DNA from: Trema orientale
Taxonomy: Eukaryota > Streptophyta > Magnoliopsida > Rosales > Cannabaceae
Length of the DNA stretch: 64,000 bases
Direction of reading: 5' to 3'
Assembly: GCA_002914845.1 (NCBI GenBank)
Contig: JXTC01000263.1
Coordinates: forward strand, 62,001-126,000
Of the stretch, positions 23,209 to 34,190 are shown piece by piece (within the stretch, counting starts at the first letter, position 1; every line of letters begins with the position of its first letter). Below the pieces are notes generated by a model that was not told the origin of the DNA, searched no databases, and saw nothing but the letters and a program-made list of their open reading frames with translations. A program made the position numbers and the translations under genes.

Positions 23209-25148
23209 TATTGGGAATATACCCTAGAAAGTAGTTTCTTTGTTTGGCATTTTAAGTAATATTTATTGGATTTAAGTGTTATTTATTTGTTGTTAATAAA
23301 TTCTATATTATGTCCCAATTATATATATATATATATGATTTTATATTTTTTGTAATGCAAATATCTAAAAATTTTTATGACTAATAATGAGTAATAAAGA
23401 ATTGTTCGTGTGCAGTGTTCATATGTGGGAGACTAAATTCTTTATTTCATTATGTCTAAATAAAAGTTTATATTCTGCAAATAAAGATAGAATACTTTAT
23501 TTTGCCATAGAATATAGTGTTTGTTTATTTCAATGGAATTGATAAAGTTTCCAATCATCAAAGTGTTTGACTTCAGATAGAAATACTTGTATGTTATAAG
23601 AAAGTTATAAATGCATTGAACTGGACCAAGTGAAAATAGAATTTGAGGTTAAGTATCGTAACTCAATATTCTATCCTTCACTAATCTAGCACTATTGTAA
23701 GCTTATCTTAATCCTAGTGGTTGTCGGACTTGTTTTCATGAGTTTTATCTTTTTTAATTACTAAAGGACTAGTTCCGTTCTATAGCTCAAACTCTGGTAT
23801 CTTAGAAGATGAGATTTGTGAATTGACGAGAACGCATTTTATGATTTAGATACCATACATATAATGTCACTTTATGTTTTTTCAAGGACTTGGATAATAA
23901 AAACCAGGCGCCAGGTATTCGCTTTATGAATTTGACTGTATTTGTATGGACAGATACAAATATCGTAGTCAATTATTATCCATTAGATGAAAAATAGTAA
24001 CTCAAAGGTAAATCTGTACTAGAGGGGTAATACGACAATTTTACCTCACTAGTTGCATCGGAGGTATATTTGCAGATATAGTATATACTAAATGGATCAA
24101 ATTAATTAAAGTATTATTTAGCTTTACAAAAAAATATATGACATTTAGTCTAAGAGTATAATATTGGGCCTATAATGGAGTGCCTCAATATTAATAGACA
24201 AGGTCCAATCATAATTAAGAGTTAATTATGATTATGAGTGGCTAGCCCATTGGAGCTTAGACTATTTGAATCCATAAGGTCCCGTGTCTAGCTCGAGAAA
24301 ATGACATGGGTAAGACTAACTTAGGTCAAGATGACTTTTTTGTGTATTTTTTTAAAAATGACATTTTTAGGAGTGTCAAAGACGTCTTGACCTATGGTCA
24401 AGAACTTTTTGACCATAAAAAACAATTATTAGGACTTTCTTATGACCATAGCTCAAGAAGTTCTTGACACTCCTAAAAATGTCAATTTTAAACAAATGCA
24501 TAAAAAAGTCATATTGGCCTAAGTTGGTCTTACTCATGTCTTTTTCCAGTCTAGCTCACACATAGTCTAATACTAATTGAATGGTCAGTTGAGTCCAATA
24601 AGCTAAATAGGATTTACACCTCTCTAATACTTAAGAGAAAAGTTCTTCTAAGACTCTGTACAGTAGCTACACACCTACTACAGTTACAGAGACTGTGAAT
24701 TTCAAAACACAGAGAGAAAAAGAGATAGTGGGAGAGATGAGCTGCCGCAAGAGAAATTCAGTGTTTGTTCATGACCACTGAGGGAGAGATACCCATGGTC
24801 GTAGACGTGCAGTCAAGAAGAGGAAAAACGTCTTCCGCATCGTTCCGCTCATCTCTCGTCGGGAATCAAGAAGGTGCCCGCATACTGGATCATTCATTGG
24901 GCTTCGGAGAATAGACGAGAAGGCTCAATAGTTGTGAAGCGCTTCCAGGTTTTATCTAAACTAAGATCTATGAATTAATTTATATTAGATCAACGATCCT
25001 ATTTATTTTGTTTTGTAAATATTCAAGAAAAATTTTAAAATACTAATTCCACTGCGTTCTTGATTTGTTTACAAAACTACAGAAATCATTTTTGATAAAA
25101 TCATTTTTCGAAATCATTTTTTAGATTTTCCTTCACTAACGCCCAATA
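23209..25148 (+). mobile_element. Long LTR, diverged relative of family A
   Basis: Begins TATTGGGAATATAC and ends CGCCCAATA, so the ends are inverted (TATTGGG/CCCAATA). Internal words align with copy 1 at 18963-20692: GATAGAATACTTTATTT, TTGAACTGGACCA, GTAACTCAAT, TGGGCCT and the CTGCGTTCTTGAT stretch. It is interrupted by a palindromic MITE (24295-24549). No 5-bp target duplication is visible, so it may be one LTR of a larger element or an eroded solo LTR. Confidence 0.65.
24295..24549. mobile_element. Palindromic MITE with 8-bp target duplication
   Basis: The two halves are inverted over about 100 bp: GACATGGGTAAGACTAACTT on the left pairs with the right end AAGTTGGTCTTACTCATGTC; CATTTTTAGGAGTGTCAA pairs with TTGACACTCCTAAAAATG. 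It is flanked by TCTAGCTC at 24287-24294 and again at 24550-24557, interrupting an otherwise continuous LTR. An 8-bp duplication fits hAT elements; long arms also fit Mutator-type MITEs, which usually make 9 bp. No ORF. Confidence 0.85.
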
Positions 25149-26049
25149 GAGAAATGATCATGAGTTTTTATAATAAATAATGTATTTATTTTCATAAATT
25201 TCTTCATGATTAGTTTTCCTTATTTCAAATATTTTACTAGTTTCTTAAACAGATTTATCAAAATCCATGTTCACAAAACCAATATCAAAACATATTTCAA
25301 AACATAGTACAGACCATCTAAGTCCAACATAAATACACTAACTATTGTCTAGTTCCATAGTGCCTAGATTTTTGACATACATGAGTTCTGTATCATCTAT
25401 ATGATGAACGAAAATTATTACAGTGTTCTACGAGACGCCGTGATTCCGACAGCCGCATGAGACAATATGCAATATAATTGTGTGATATGATGTGGATATG
25501 TACATTTTGTTATCAAATCAATAAACTAACTATGCAGTGATTCTCATTCATTCAAAATCACGAATTTAAATCAAATCACGTTTTTCGTAATATTTAAATC
25601 ACGAAATTTAATTTAATTTAAATCAATTCAAACCATTTATGATAAATTAATTTAAAAGTAAGTGATCGAGTCCCTACCTCAATTGAGTGTAATAATCCTC
25701 TATAGTAGTTTGTGAAAATTTCTGTGAGTCATTCGGAAGTCCGTTAGGCAAATTAGTAACCAAAATAGCTTGCTTCAGAAAATCACTTTTCCAATGGAGT
25801 CTCGAATGGGAAAACAGATGTTACCAATAAATTTTTAGTGTCCAAAATAGCTAGGAAAAATATCACCAAAATAGTGACCCGACTCACGACAAGCAAAATG
25901 AGACTATTCACGAGCCTTGTGGCTCGAAATTCGTGCCACCTCGAAACATATTGATATAATACGCTAAAATTCATCTCTTGATCTCACTGAATCCGATTTT
26001 GAGGTGAAAACTTTGTTTCGAGGCTCTGAACCTTAAACAGACCTTAAAA
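25149..26049. other. Intergenic, repeat-like, no gene seen
   Basis: It includes the minus-strand motif CGGAATCACGGCGTCTCG (around 25434-25451), which recalls plant LTR sequence, and a 63-residue hydrophobic minus-strand frame (25783-25974) with no known domain. I cannot delimit an element. Confidence 0.35.
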
Positions 26050-26510
26050 TCTAAAAGTTACAAAAAATACTACTTTTCTAAAGTATTTAGAAAAATATCA
26101 TCTTTTCTGAATATTTATAAAAATACCACTTTTTGGAAAATATCAATATCTTAGAACTATTTAAAAAATATTACTTTTTCTCAACTCAGACCGAGGCCCT
26201 ATACCACACTTTTGGCCCAATTCTTTATCAGATTACAAAAATATCATTTTCCGGAAAGTATTTGTACAAATACCAATATTTCTAGAAATATTTATAAAAA
26301 TATCACTTCTTGCCATTTTTTATCCATAGGCCTGAGATCAAATGGTCCAATAATTCTCATGGTTACAAAAATACCATTTTTGTTTGAATTGGGTTACGAA
26401 TATATCAATTTTCTATTTTCTTTATTAAAAATGATATTTTTGTAAACATGGTCCAAGGTTATTAGACGTTCGGCCCAACAGTAAGTCAAATTTCAAAAAT
26501 ATCATTTTTT
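26050..26510. repeat. Degenerate AAAAATATCATTTTT array
   Basis: Diverged 25-35 bp units of the type TTTATAAAAATACCACTTTT, interleaved with short unique segments such as CAGACCGAGGCCC and CCATAGGCCTGAGATC. Same repeat type as 16830-17110. Confidence 0.6.
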
Positions 26511-28114
26511 CTTATCGAAATTTCTCATAAATCGGGTCTCAATTACACACATCTCAATGAATCCTTTTTATACCTCAATTCACGTAATCTCCTCATGAAA
26601 TCCCATAGCCAATAATATGCATACTTCAAAAATAATTATATAAATGTCATAAATCTTAATATAAACACTATTCAAGGTTACGACATCTTATCGAAAGAGT
26701 TTCGATTCCGAGGAATGGGCGTACAATATTGAGGATGACAAACTAAGCCCAATCGTACTGCGGTATAAAGGTTCGGTGTTCCGACGGAGGCGACTCGTCA
26801 AATACGGTGGGGAGACATTATATTCTCAACAATCGTTTCTCGTCCTCGTCAGCTTTGGAAGTTTTTCAACCAAGTCTAACCAAGAGTGTTTAGGTGGGTG
26901 GCCAAGAAAATGGCTCAAGAGAAGTTGATCTAATGTTTGTTGAGTTCTTGTCGAGAGAGGATATACAAAGAAGATGAATAAGAAGGAGATGATGGTGATG
27001 GTGGGGAATAGGGTGTCTCGTGCATGAATTATGAGGATAAAAGGAAAGGAAAAGAAGAAGTGGGAGTATGTGGAGTTGTCGGGGAATGACATATGGGTGT
27101 GTTTTTTTTTTTTCTTTTCTTTTTTTTTAAAGACTATTAAAAATACCAAAATACCCCTATAAAAATTGGTTTTTACAGAATTTATCAATTATCAAAGAAA
27201 GTCATGCATGTTTGTGGAATAATCACTTCAATATATGCCAAAAGAAATTCTGAATTTTGAATTATTTATTGACATATTCAATTTCTCCTATTCCTTTTTT
27301 CTTCAATATGAATATAGGAACGTAGTATATTTTTATTGGTTCTTTAGGTACCAAAGTATTATGGATAGAAACCAAAAGTCTACAAAGAAGATTTCTAGTC
27401 TACAAATTAAGTTTTTGTTAAGCTGACAGGCATTTAATGAATTTAAGACCAAAGCAACTGCGCCATATAACCGTCTACTCACAATAAATGCTTTGACTTA
27501 CAATGTTTGGGCAATAAAACCATAAAACTGTATTATTTTCTATAATTTAAGAAAATTAAAATAATTTTAGTAATAGGTTACCATTATTCCTTGGTTAACT
27601 TTTCAAGAGTTTCACGGTAGAGAGACAAAAAAAAATTACAAATATACAGTGCAGCAAAATAATGAGTTTACTTACGGGATACGATTGTCATTTGGAAAAA
27701 GTTAAAAAGCGTGGAAACGAAGGTAATGTTATAGATAACTGTTTATCTGAGTATCTCGTTAAACTGGTGTAGTGGTCTGGCAGCACATCTTGCAACCATT
27801 CCGGTCAATGGTCCAAATTATGATGTCATGCTTTTCTCCTTTATTTTTTATTTATTTTTTCTCCTTTTCCATTTCTAATTTTTTTTCATTAAATTTTTTC
27901 TCTTTTTTCCGTTTCTAATTTTTTTTCATTAGCTTTTATATTCTTCCGTTTATTTTCACATTCATTTCCTTTTTGTTTTTTAAAATTCGTTTTCCCTTTA
28001 ATTTTTTTCTTTTACTGTTTTTTAATTATTTTTTCGAAAAAAAGAGAGTTACTAACTCTTTATTTTTTTTTTCATTTAAGGATAAAAGGAATTCTTTTGT
28101 CTTTTTTTTGTTAC
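26511..28114. other. Intergenic DNA ending in a T-rich tract
   Basis: The 120-residue minus-strand frame (26826-27188) is Lys/Phe-rich and has no family signature. From about 27835 to 28070 the plus strand is strongly pyrimidine-rich, with repeats of TTTCTAATTTTTTTTCATTA. No gene. Confidence 0.45.
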
Positions 28115-29260
28115 CACTGTAGTTATTTGATTACTGATTACCACTTTAATTATTAGTTTCACTTTAGTTATTTGTTTTTAGTTACCCTTTTGGTTATTAG
28201 TTTCTAGTTACCATATTTTTTTAACCATTATGGTTATTAGTTTTTGATTACCACTTTGGATATTAGTTTCTGGTTACAATTTTGGTTATTAGATTCCGGT
28301 TTCTTATTACCACTTTATTACTGGTTTTTGGTTATTACTTTAGTTATTAGTTTCTAATTACTACTTTAGATATTGATTTCTGGTTTCTAGTTACCACTTT
28401 TGTTTTGTTGGTTACCATTATAAGTACTAGTTTTAGATTACCACTTTGGTTATTGGTTTCTGATCACCATTTTATTTATTGGTTTTTAATTATAGTTACT
28501 ACTTTTTTCTTTCTTTTGGGTTACTAGTTTCTGATTACCACTTTGATGTTATTTTCTGGTTACCATTCTAGTAATTGATTTTTGGTTACCACTATGATTA
28601 ATAATTTATGATTACCACTTTGTTATTAGTTTTCAGTTACCACTTTGGTCATTAGTTTCTAGTTAGATTAGGTTAAAGTGGTATAATTAAGAAGCTTATA
28701 TAAAATAGAAATAAGTTATCAAGTTGGTTACTAGTTATTAGTTTCTATATAGTTATTGGTTTTTTTAGCTACTGGTTTTCGGTTTCTCCAATTATTGGTT
28801 ACCAACTATAATAATTTAGTTACTGATTTTTTTGGTTACCATTAATTTATTTCGATTGCTATTTATTGTGATTATTAATACTAATATGATTTCTGATTTC
28901 AAACTACCAATTTTATCAGTGATTGTTACAGTAACTAGTTATTAGAAACAGATAATAATTAATTATTAGTTACAAGTAACCAATTATTGTAACCAATTAC
29001 TAATAACCACTAGTTACCAGTTTCTAATACAGTTTTTGGTTTCACCAGTTACGAGTTTCTAATTTTTCTAGTTACTAGTTATTAATCAGTCACAATAATT
29101 TGGTTACTAGTTTTTTTAGTTACCTTTCACTAATTTAAATATTAATTATTTTGGTATATTACTAATTTGGTTACTGATTTCAAACTAATAGTTAATTATA
29201 CAGACCAATGATTGGATGTCAATAACCATTGGTTACTAGTTAATATCATATTAAAAATAT
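28115..29260. repeat. 1.1-kb degenerate GGTTATTAGTTTC minisatellite
   Basis: Dozens of imperfect units of the type TTACCACTTTGGTTATTAGT and TTTCTGGTTACC cover the block with no unique sequence between. Unit length varies, roughly 20-30 bp. Towards the right end the inverse words (AACCAATTATTGTAACC) appear as well, so part of the array can fold on itself. Short blocks of the same words lie at 140-365 and 54790-55075. Confidence 0.75.
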
Positions 29261-31162
29261 ATTTAACCAACTAGCTAAAGTACCACATAATATAAGAAAC
29301 AAGCTAAGGCTTCCGCTCAAGATGGAACTTCTTCTAACTAAATTATACAAGAATCAAAAATGAAAAAGTATGCAATCTCATGAGCAACATTCTTACAACA
29401 GACATTAATATTACACAGTAAACATATAACAACTTATAAAACCTTCCTGATCATAATGGTTCCTAACTCTTCCAAGAAACATTAAAAAAATTCTAATTAA
29501 AGCACATAATTAAGAATGAAATAAAAAATTGCCAAACAAAATCATGCTCTTTAAACTTAGTCCTATAAGATATTTGCAAATTTTTATCTTTCATTATAAT
29601 TTTTTTTCATTTTTGTTGTTTTTCATATGACAGAGAACAATTATTCTTCAAAATTCAGTTATATCTATCAAACTTTGTTTCTCATAATATTTTCTCACAA
29701 CAATAACTCCAAAAAGCTCCATCAGCCATTGAAAAAAGTGACATACTTGACTCTATTTTCTTCCATAATAACTTAGGACCTCAGCTACAGCTAGCAAACA
29801 AAATAAAGCTCCTTCCACGGTTCACCATCATTTTTTGTCTTCTTTATCTATGCATCTCCATTGTTCTACTAGTAATGAAGTTCCAAAAAAAACAAAACAA
29901 ATTTCCAAAATTAAAGTCCCCCGCTATATTTCATTTCTTGATCGGTCTACGACAATATATAAAAAAAGTTTAATTTGATTATTTTTCATCTTATACAATG
30001 GCCAATGGTAATTTACTCTTTATATATTTTATAAATATTTAAGAGTAATTAATATATTTGTCTCTTAAAAATATTGGTTTCTTAAAAAAAAAATCAATTT
30101 TATACTAATTTAATTATTTTTTTAACTTTTATAATGTGTAGGGGTAATTCTATATGATGCTAATTTCATTCCATTCCACAATAAACCAAACACAATAATA
30201 TTTGATTCAGACACTGATTTCAAAATATTAATCAACTAAATGAATCAATTTTCTATTCATTCCATTCCTATTCTCATTCCATTCTTATTACCGTTATAAT
30301 TCCTATTCTATTTTTACTTTGCAACCAAATGCGTATTACAAAATAGAAAAGAATGAGAAGTGCTAGGAAAAAAAAATGAATAAGGACTGCGTTTTACAAA
30401 ATAGAAAAAAGTGAGAAGTGCTAGAAAAAAGAAAAGAAAAAAAAGAATAGGACCTAAGTGATAGTGAAATGTTGACAATCCCAGCTAATATTAACATTTA
30501 ACAAATGGTCATTTTTCAAATGTTATGAAAAAAATTTGTAACATGATCAAGTTAGTAAAAAAACTACTAAAATAAGTCAGTTTTGAATATTTATATTAGC
30601 ATATTAGTTTATGGAAAAAAAAAAAAACTTATATTTTGATAAACTTAATATAGAATTGATATACTAACCCATAATAATTGTTAAAACTGATACAAAATTG
30701 ATCGACTAATAAACAAAAATTGATATTATTATATAAAATTGGCATATTAATGCTCTGGTTTACTTATAAAATTGATATTAGAAAAAATTCATCTACTAAA
30801 ACACGACTATTTTGCAAAAAAAAAAAAAAAAAAAAATGGAAAAAAAAAAGAGAAGATAACAAAAACGGACATTTAATGATTAGGCCAAAAAATAGCTATT
30901 TCTTAAAATAAGGTAAACTATTTCTTAAAATAAGGTGAAAAAACTGACATTTGTTATAAATACTCGAAGAAAAAAATAGGCAGAATTTAGGGTGGGTGAC
31001 ACCTTTTTTAAATTAGTATTAGTTAATGACCTTATTTATTAATTTATAGCTTAATAAGAGTTAATGTCCATTTGTTAGTTATAGAAGTTTTAGTCTCCTT
31101 TTTCGTCATTCTATCATTTTTCTTTTTCTTTAATAGCTTAACGTGTATATGTCTAGAGATTA
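29261..31162. other. Intergenic, no gene seen
   Basis: AT-rich with several poly-A tracts (for example 30817-30836) and repeated words such as CATTCCATTCCTATTCTC near 30259-30276. No coding motif. Confidence 0.5.
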
Positions 31163-31943
31163 ATGTCTATTTATTAGTTAAGAGGTTTTAAAATTATTTT
31201 TTAAAACTTTCATTAGTTCATGAAATTGTAGAAAATTAACTTTACTCTATTAACGGGAAAACAATATTAAAGAATAGATCACTTTTTTTTTTCCCTTAGT
31301 ATATCCATCTATTTACTTAATGTATCAAAATAAATTTTTTCATATATACTAATATGTCATTTTGACTTTTGGTAGATATCTTTTTAGTCATAATATATTA
31401 TTTTTATGAGATTCGTATATTTGATCATATTTTATGAAAAAAAAAATTGCAACAGAACCATGTATGATGAATGAAATCTGAATTACATACTGAAAGTCAA
31501 TATCGCCTTAATTTGATATATTTGAAAATATACTAAATAAAGAGTTTAATATACCAAGAGAAAAAAATTGAAGCTTTGAACCTAGCTAAACCAAATAATA
31601 ACATAGCTACAATCATCTAAAATGTCACATTATATAATTAGTTATGACAAACTACTTATCAATGTGGTATCATAAAAAAATAGACCTTACAAAAGACTGA
31701 TATACACTGAATAAAAGTAATCGTCCATACTAAAACTCAATATCGGGTAAATTGGTATATTTGGAAATACTCAAAGTAAACGGCTTGATATACCTAGAGA
31801 AAAAAAAAAATGATTACTCTTTCATGGTAATTGCATATTAATGGTAGCAAAGTTTATCTTTTGTAGTTCCATGAACTCATAACATTCAAAAACAATTTAA
31901 AAACCTATTGACTGACAAATGGACATTAATTTAACCAAAAAAT
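31163..31943. mobile_element. Non-autonomous DNA element with TIRs of about 130 bp
   Basis: The left arm AGATTAATGTCTATTTATTA, then GAGGTTTTAAAATTATTTTT, then TTCATGAAATTGTAG, then AACTTTACTCTATTAA reappears inverted at about 31810-31943 as AATTAATGTCCATTTGTCAG, then TAGGTTTTTAAATTGTTTTT, then TTCATGGAACTACA, then AACTTTGCTACCATTAA (all read on the minus strand). The arms are diverged. No transposase. A partial third copy of the end word lies at 31048-31080. The long arms suggest a Mutator-type derivative, but no target duplication was identified. Confidence 0.55.
31482..31812. repeat. Pair of ~90-bp direct repeats within the long-TIR element
   Basis: The block near 31482-31570 (CATACTGAAAGTCAATATCG, then TATACCAAGAGAAAAAAA) recurs near 31716-31810 (CATACTAAAACTCAATATCG, then TATACCTAGAGAAAAAAA). 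Confidence 0.6.
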
Positions 31944-33051
31944 TGTGTTTTGATAAGAATAATTCTATTATATATTTTCAAGGCTTCTTACAAAATTCCA
32001 AGTACAAAGTACTAAAAGTTGAAAAATCCTGGATGTGTTGAGTTTTTTGAAAAATATTGGATCGATTTAGAAAAATATCACTTTTTAAAAATAATTTTTA
32101 AAAAAATAATATTTTTAATAAATATTTATAAAAACTATTTTTTCTTCAAAATTGATATTTTTTAATGGTACTCGAGGTATTATAGTTTTAGAATATTTGA
32201 ATATTTACTAATACTAATGTTTGGGCCTAAACAGAGACATATACTTATTCAGCCCTTAATTTGATAATACAAAGAAAATTTAGGATGTATAACCCGTTTT
32301 TTTTTTTTTTTTAAATTAGTTTAGAAAATTTATTTTTGGTTTTTTCTTTGGTAAGTAGTCGTTGGTGATCATTGTTTTGGGTTTTATGTGGTTAAGAATT
32401 GTTTATATGTTGCAAGTGAATGAGAATTCTTAATGAGTTTTTGAAGAGTTTGCTTAGTTTTTGTGAAATCGTTTCTATATTCCTTATTGGGTTTGGTTGT
32501 GGTGGAGTACTCGATTTATTAACCATGCTGAAATTCCAAAAGTTGCCTAGTTTTGTATCCAGTAGGAGGGAATATATCATTGCAGGTGGGAAGTTGAGTG
32601 CTTGATAAGAGAAGCTTGGTTGTGCCTTTTTTTTTTTTTTTAGTGCCTTTGAATTGAGTTTTGACGGTCCAATGGTGATGGTGGAGCTGGGAAAATGTTG
32701 ATAGAAGTCCAAGACTGGGCTTTTGGGGATATTAAACTAAAACTAATTTTCTAATCTCAAATTTCACGTTGTTTTGACGGTAAAATTAATGGTTTAGAAG
32801 TTCACGAGGAAAATTTGGAACTTTTCATAATTGGGGATAACTTGAGACACAGTACATAATTTAAGTGTAAAACATAAAAAAACCTCAATGTAATTAAAAA
32901 CTGAATAAGACGTTTTTGTATTAGGTGTAAAAACAAAATGTTTACATTTACTAGTCCATAATTGAAAGTTAAATGGAATTAATTTGCTGATGAATTAGAA
33001 AGTTAAGTTAATTAATTAGAACTTAAGGATTTCTTTTTTGTGTTTACTTAA
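31944..33051. other. Intergenic, no gene identified
   Basis: It includes a short ATACCATTTTT-type block (about 32040-32170). Around 32392-32712 both strands have frames of 60-106 residues. The stretch has less extreme base composition than its surroundings and might be a decayed gene scrap, but I recognise no family. Confidence 0.4.
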
Positions 33052-33523
33052 GTGTGTTTGGTGGACAATACTAAAGGAAGGGACCGGACTAAATAGTCTA
33101 ATCCTTTGTAGCCCTTGTTTGACCCTTAAAAATGGTGATAACTATTTTATGAGGGGACACAATAAGGGCTTTGGTGTAGGATTATTTTAACCCTTGCGGA
33201 AAATAAGTTAAAATAATCTTATCCTATTCCTCAAAAAAAAGCATGAACCCCATATTTCATTTTCTTATTTTCTCTTTTTTATTCTCCAAATAAAAATGAG
33301 ATCCACATCATTTAATATATTTGTTTTACACATTCTCTAAATAAAGTGGGCCTTATTTATATTTTCATAGTACTCTTTTTAAATCCCATCTTTTAATCTA
33401 TGGTTACACTAAACAATTTTTAGTACTAACATAAGCCAAGTTAACCAATACAATCCAATCCTTTTAGTACTAACATAAGCCAAGTTAACCAATACAATCC
33501 AATCCTGTCTACCAAACGGGGTC
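33052..33523. mobile_element. Probable MITE with GTTTGG ends
   Basis: The left end GTGTGTTTGGTGGACAATAC and the right end GTCTACCAAACGGGGTC are imperfect inverted repeats of the kind seen in Tourist-like MITEs, and inner words CCAATACAATCCAATCC resemble those of 16650-17315. I could not confirm a target duplication. Confidence 0.45.
33418..33505. repeat. Perfect 44-bp tandem duplication
   Basis: Units 33418-33461 and 33462-33505 are identical by eye, beginning TTTTAGTACTAACATAAGCC and ending CAATACAATCCAATCC. A recent slippage or repair event inside the MITE. Confidence 0.9.
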
Positions 33524-33765
33524 TATACTCTTAGAAAGTGGGATGCTGATAATTCTGATTTACTTAATAGCCTTCATTGGACAGCGCACAAGCATTTGGG
33601 CTTACACAAAAGTTTGCCTCTTACGACCCATCTGGGTCACACAATGGCAAATCTCCTATATATAGATATAATATTGAAAAAATGCTCAAAATTTGGGTGT
33701 TATATAATTTATATATAATTTAAACCATAAAATTTGAACCTGCAGCAAAAAATAATAATGCCCAG

Positions 33766-33878
33766 ATGATGTTGTGGGAAACGAAAAGAAATGTGCAGGG
33801 TTCTGGAGTCGAATCCTTCATGAGGCAGCATGAATACTACAAGTTCTAGAGTCGAATCCTTCTCAAAGGAGGGGGCAA
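33766..33878 (+). mobile_element. 3' internal fragment preceding the first LTR (family B)
   Basis: It carries GTGGGAAACGAAAAGAAATG, GAGTCGAATCCTTCATGAGG and a purine-rich tract AAAGGAGGGGG. The same sequence stands before the second LTR (36284-36394). A 5' LTR should not be preceded by internal sequence, so the arrangement is LTR-internal units in tandem or an unequal-recombination product. Confidence 0.75.
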
Positions 33879-34172
33879 TGATGCAAGGGCATGAGACATA
33901 TATCTAGAGTGTGTCGTTTAGTGTTAAAAGCTTTAGACTTGTTGTTATTTGTGTTTTTGGGCTTTCTTTTGTTAACTTATTTTCATTTGGCCCTTTTATC
34001 TTTAGGACTATAGCGAAACGTTATCATTTTGGTCCCAACTAGCTATATATTTGTAATGAATCGATGGATGAAGGCAGACTTGAATACTGGGATTTATAGA
34101 AATTTTACAGAGCTTTGATATTCTCTTCTTCCGTTAGCCATGGATTTGGCTTGATCAATCCTTTCCGTTGCA
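33879..34172 (+). mobile_element. LTR of non-autonomous element, family B, first copy
   Basis: TGATGCAAGGGCATGAGACA to CAATCCTTTCCGTTGCA, 294 bp, with TG and CA ends. It aligns along its length with 36395-36678 (for example AAGCTTTAGACTTGTT, TTTATAGAAATTTTACAGAG, CTTCTTCCGTTAGC). Confidence 0.8.
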
Positions 34173-34177
34173 TCAAT

Positions 34178-34190
34178 TGGTATTAGAGCC
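34178..34190 (+). other. Primer binding site, family B
   Basis: TGGTATTAGAGCC lies five bases after the LTR end. It differs at one base from the plant initiator-tRNA-Met-type site TGGTATCAGAGCC, which is used by many plant LTR elements. Confidence 0.75.

Noticed and set aside
26826-27188. 120-residue minus-strand frame
   Set aside because: Lys and Phe runs come from homopolymers, there is no domain or conserved pattern, and the surrounding DNA is repeat-like.
28115-29260. Possible CRISPR-like array because of regular short repeats
   Set aside because: The repeats are degenerate, vary in length and have no unique spacers. The window is plant nuclear DNA.
32392-32712. Possible small gene with frames on both strands
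   Set aside because: No recognisable domain, no convincing splice structure, and both strands are open to a similar extent.
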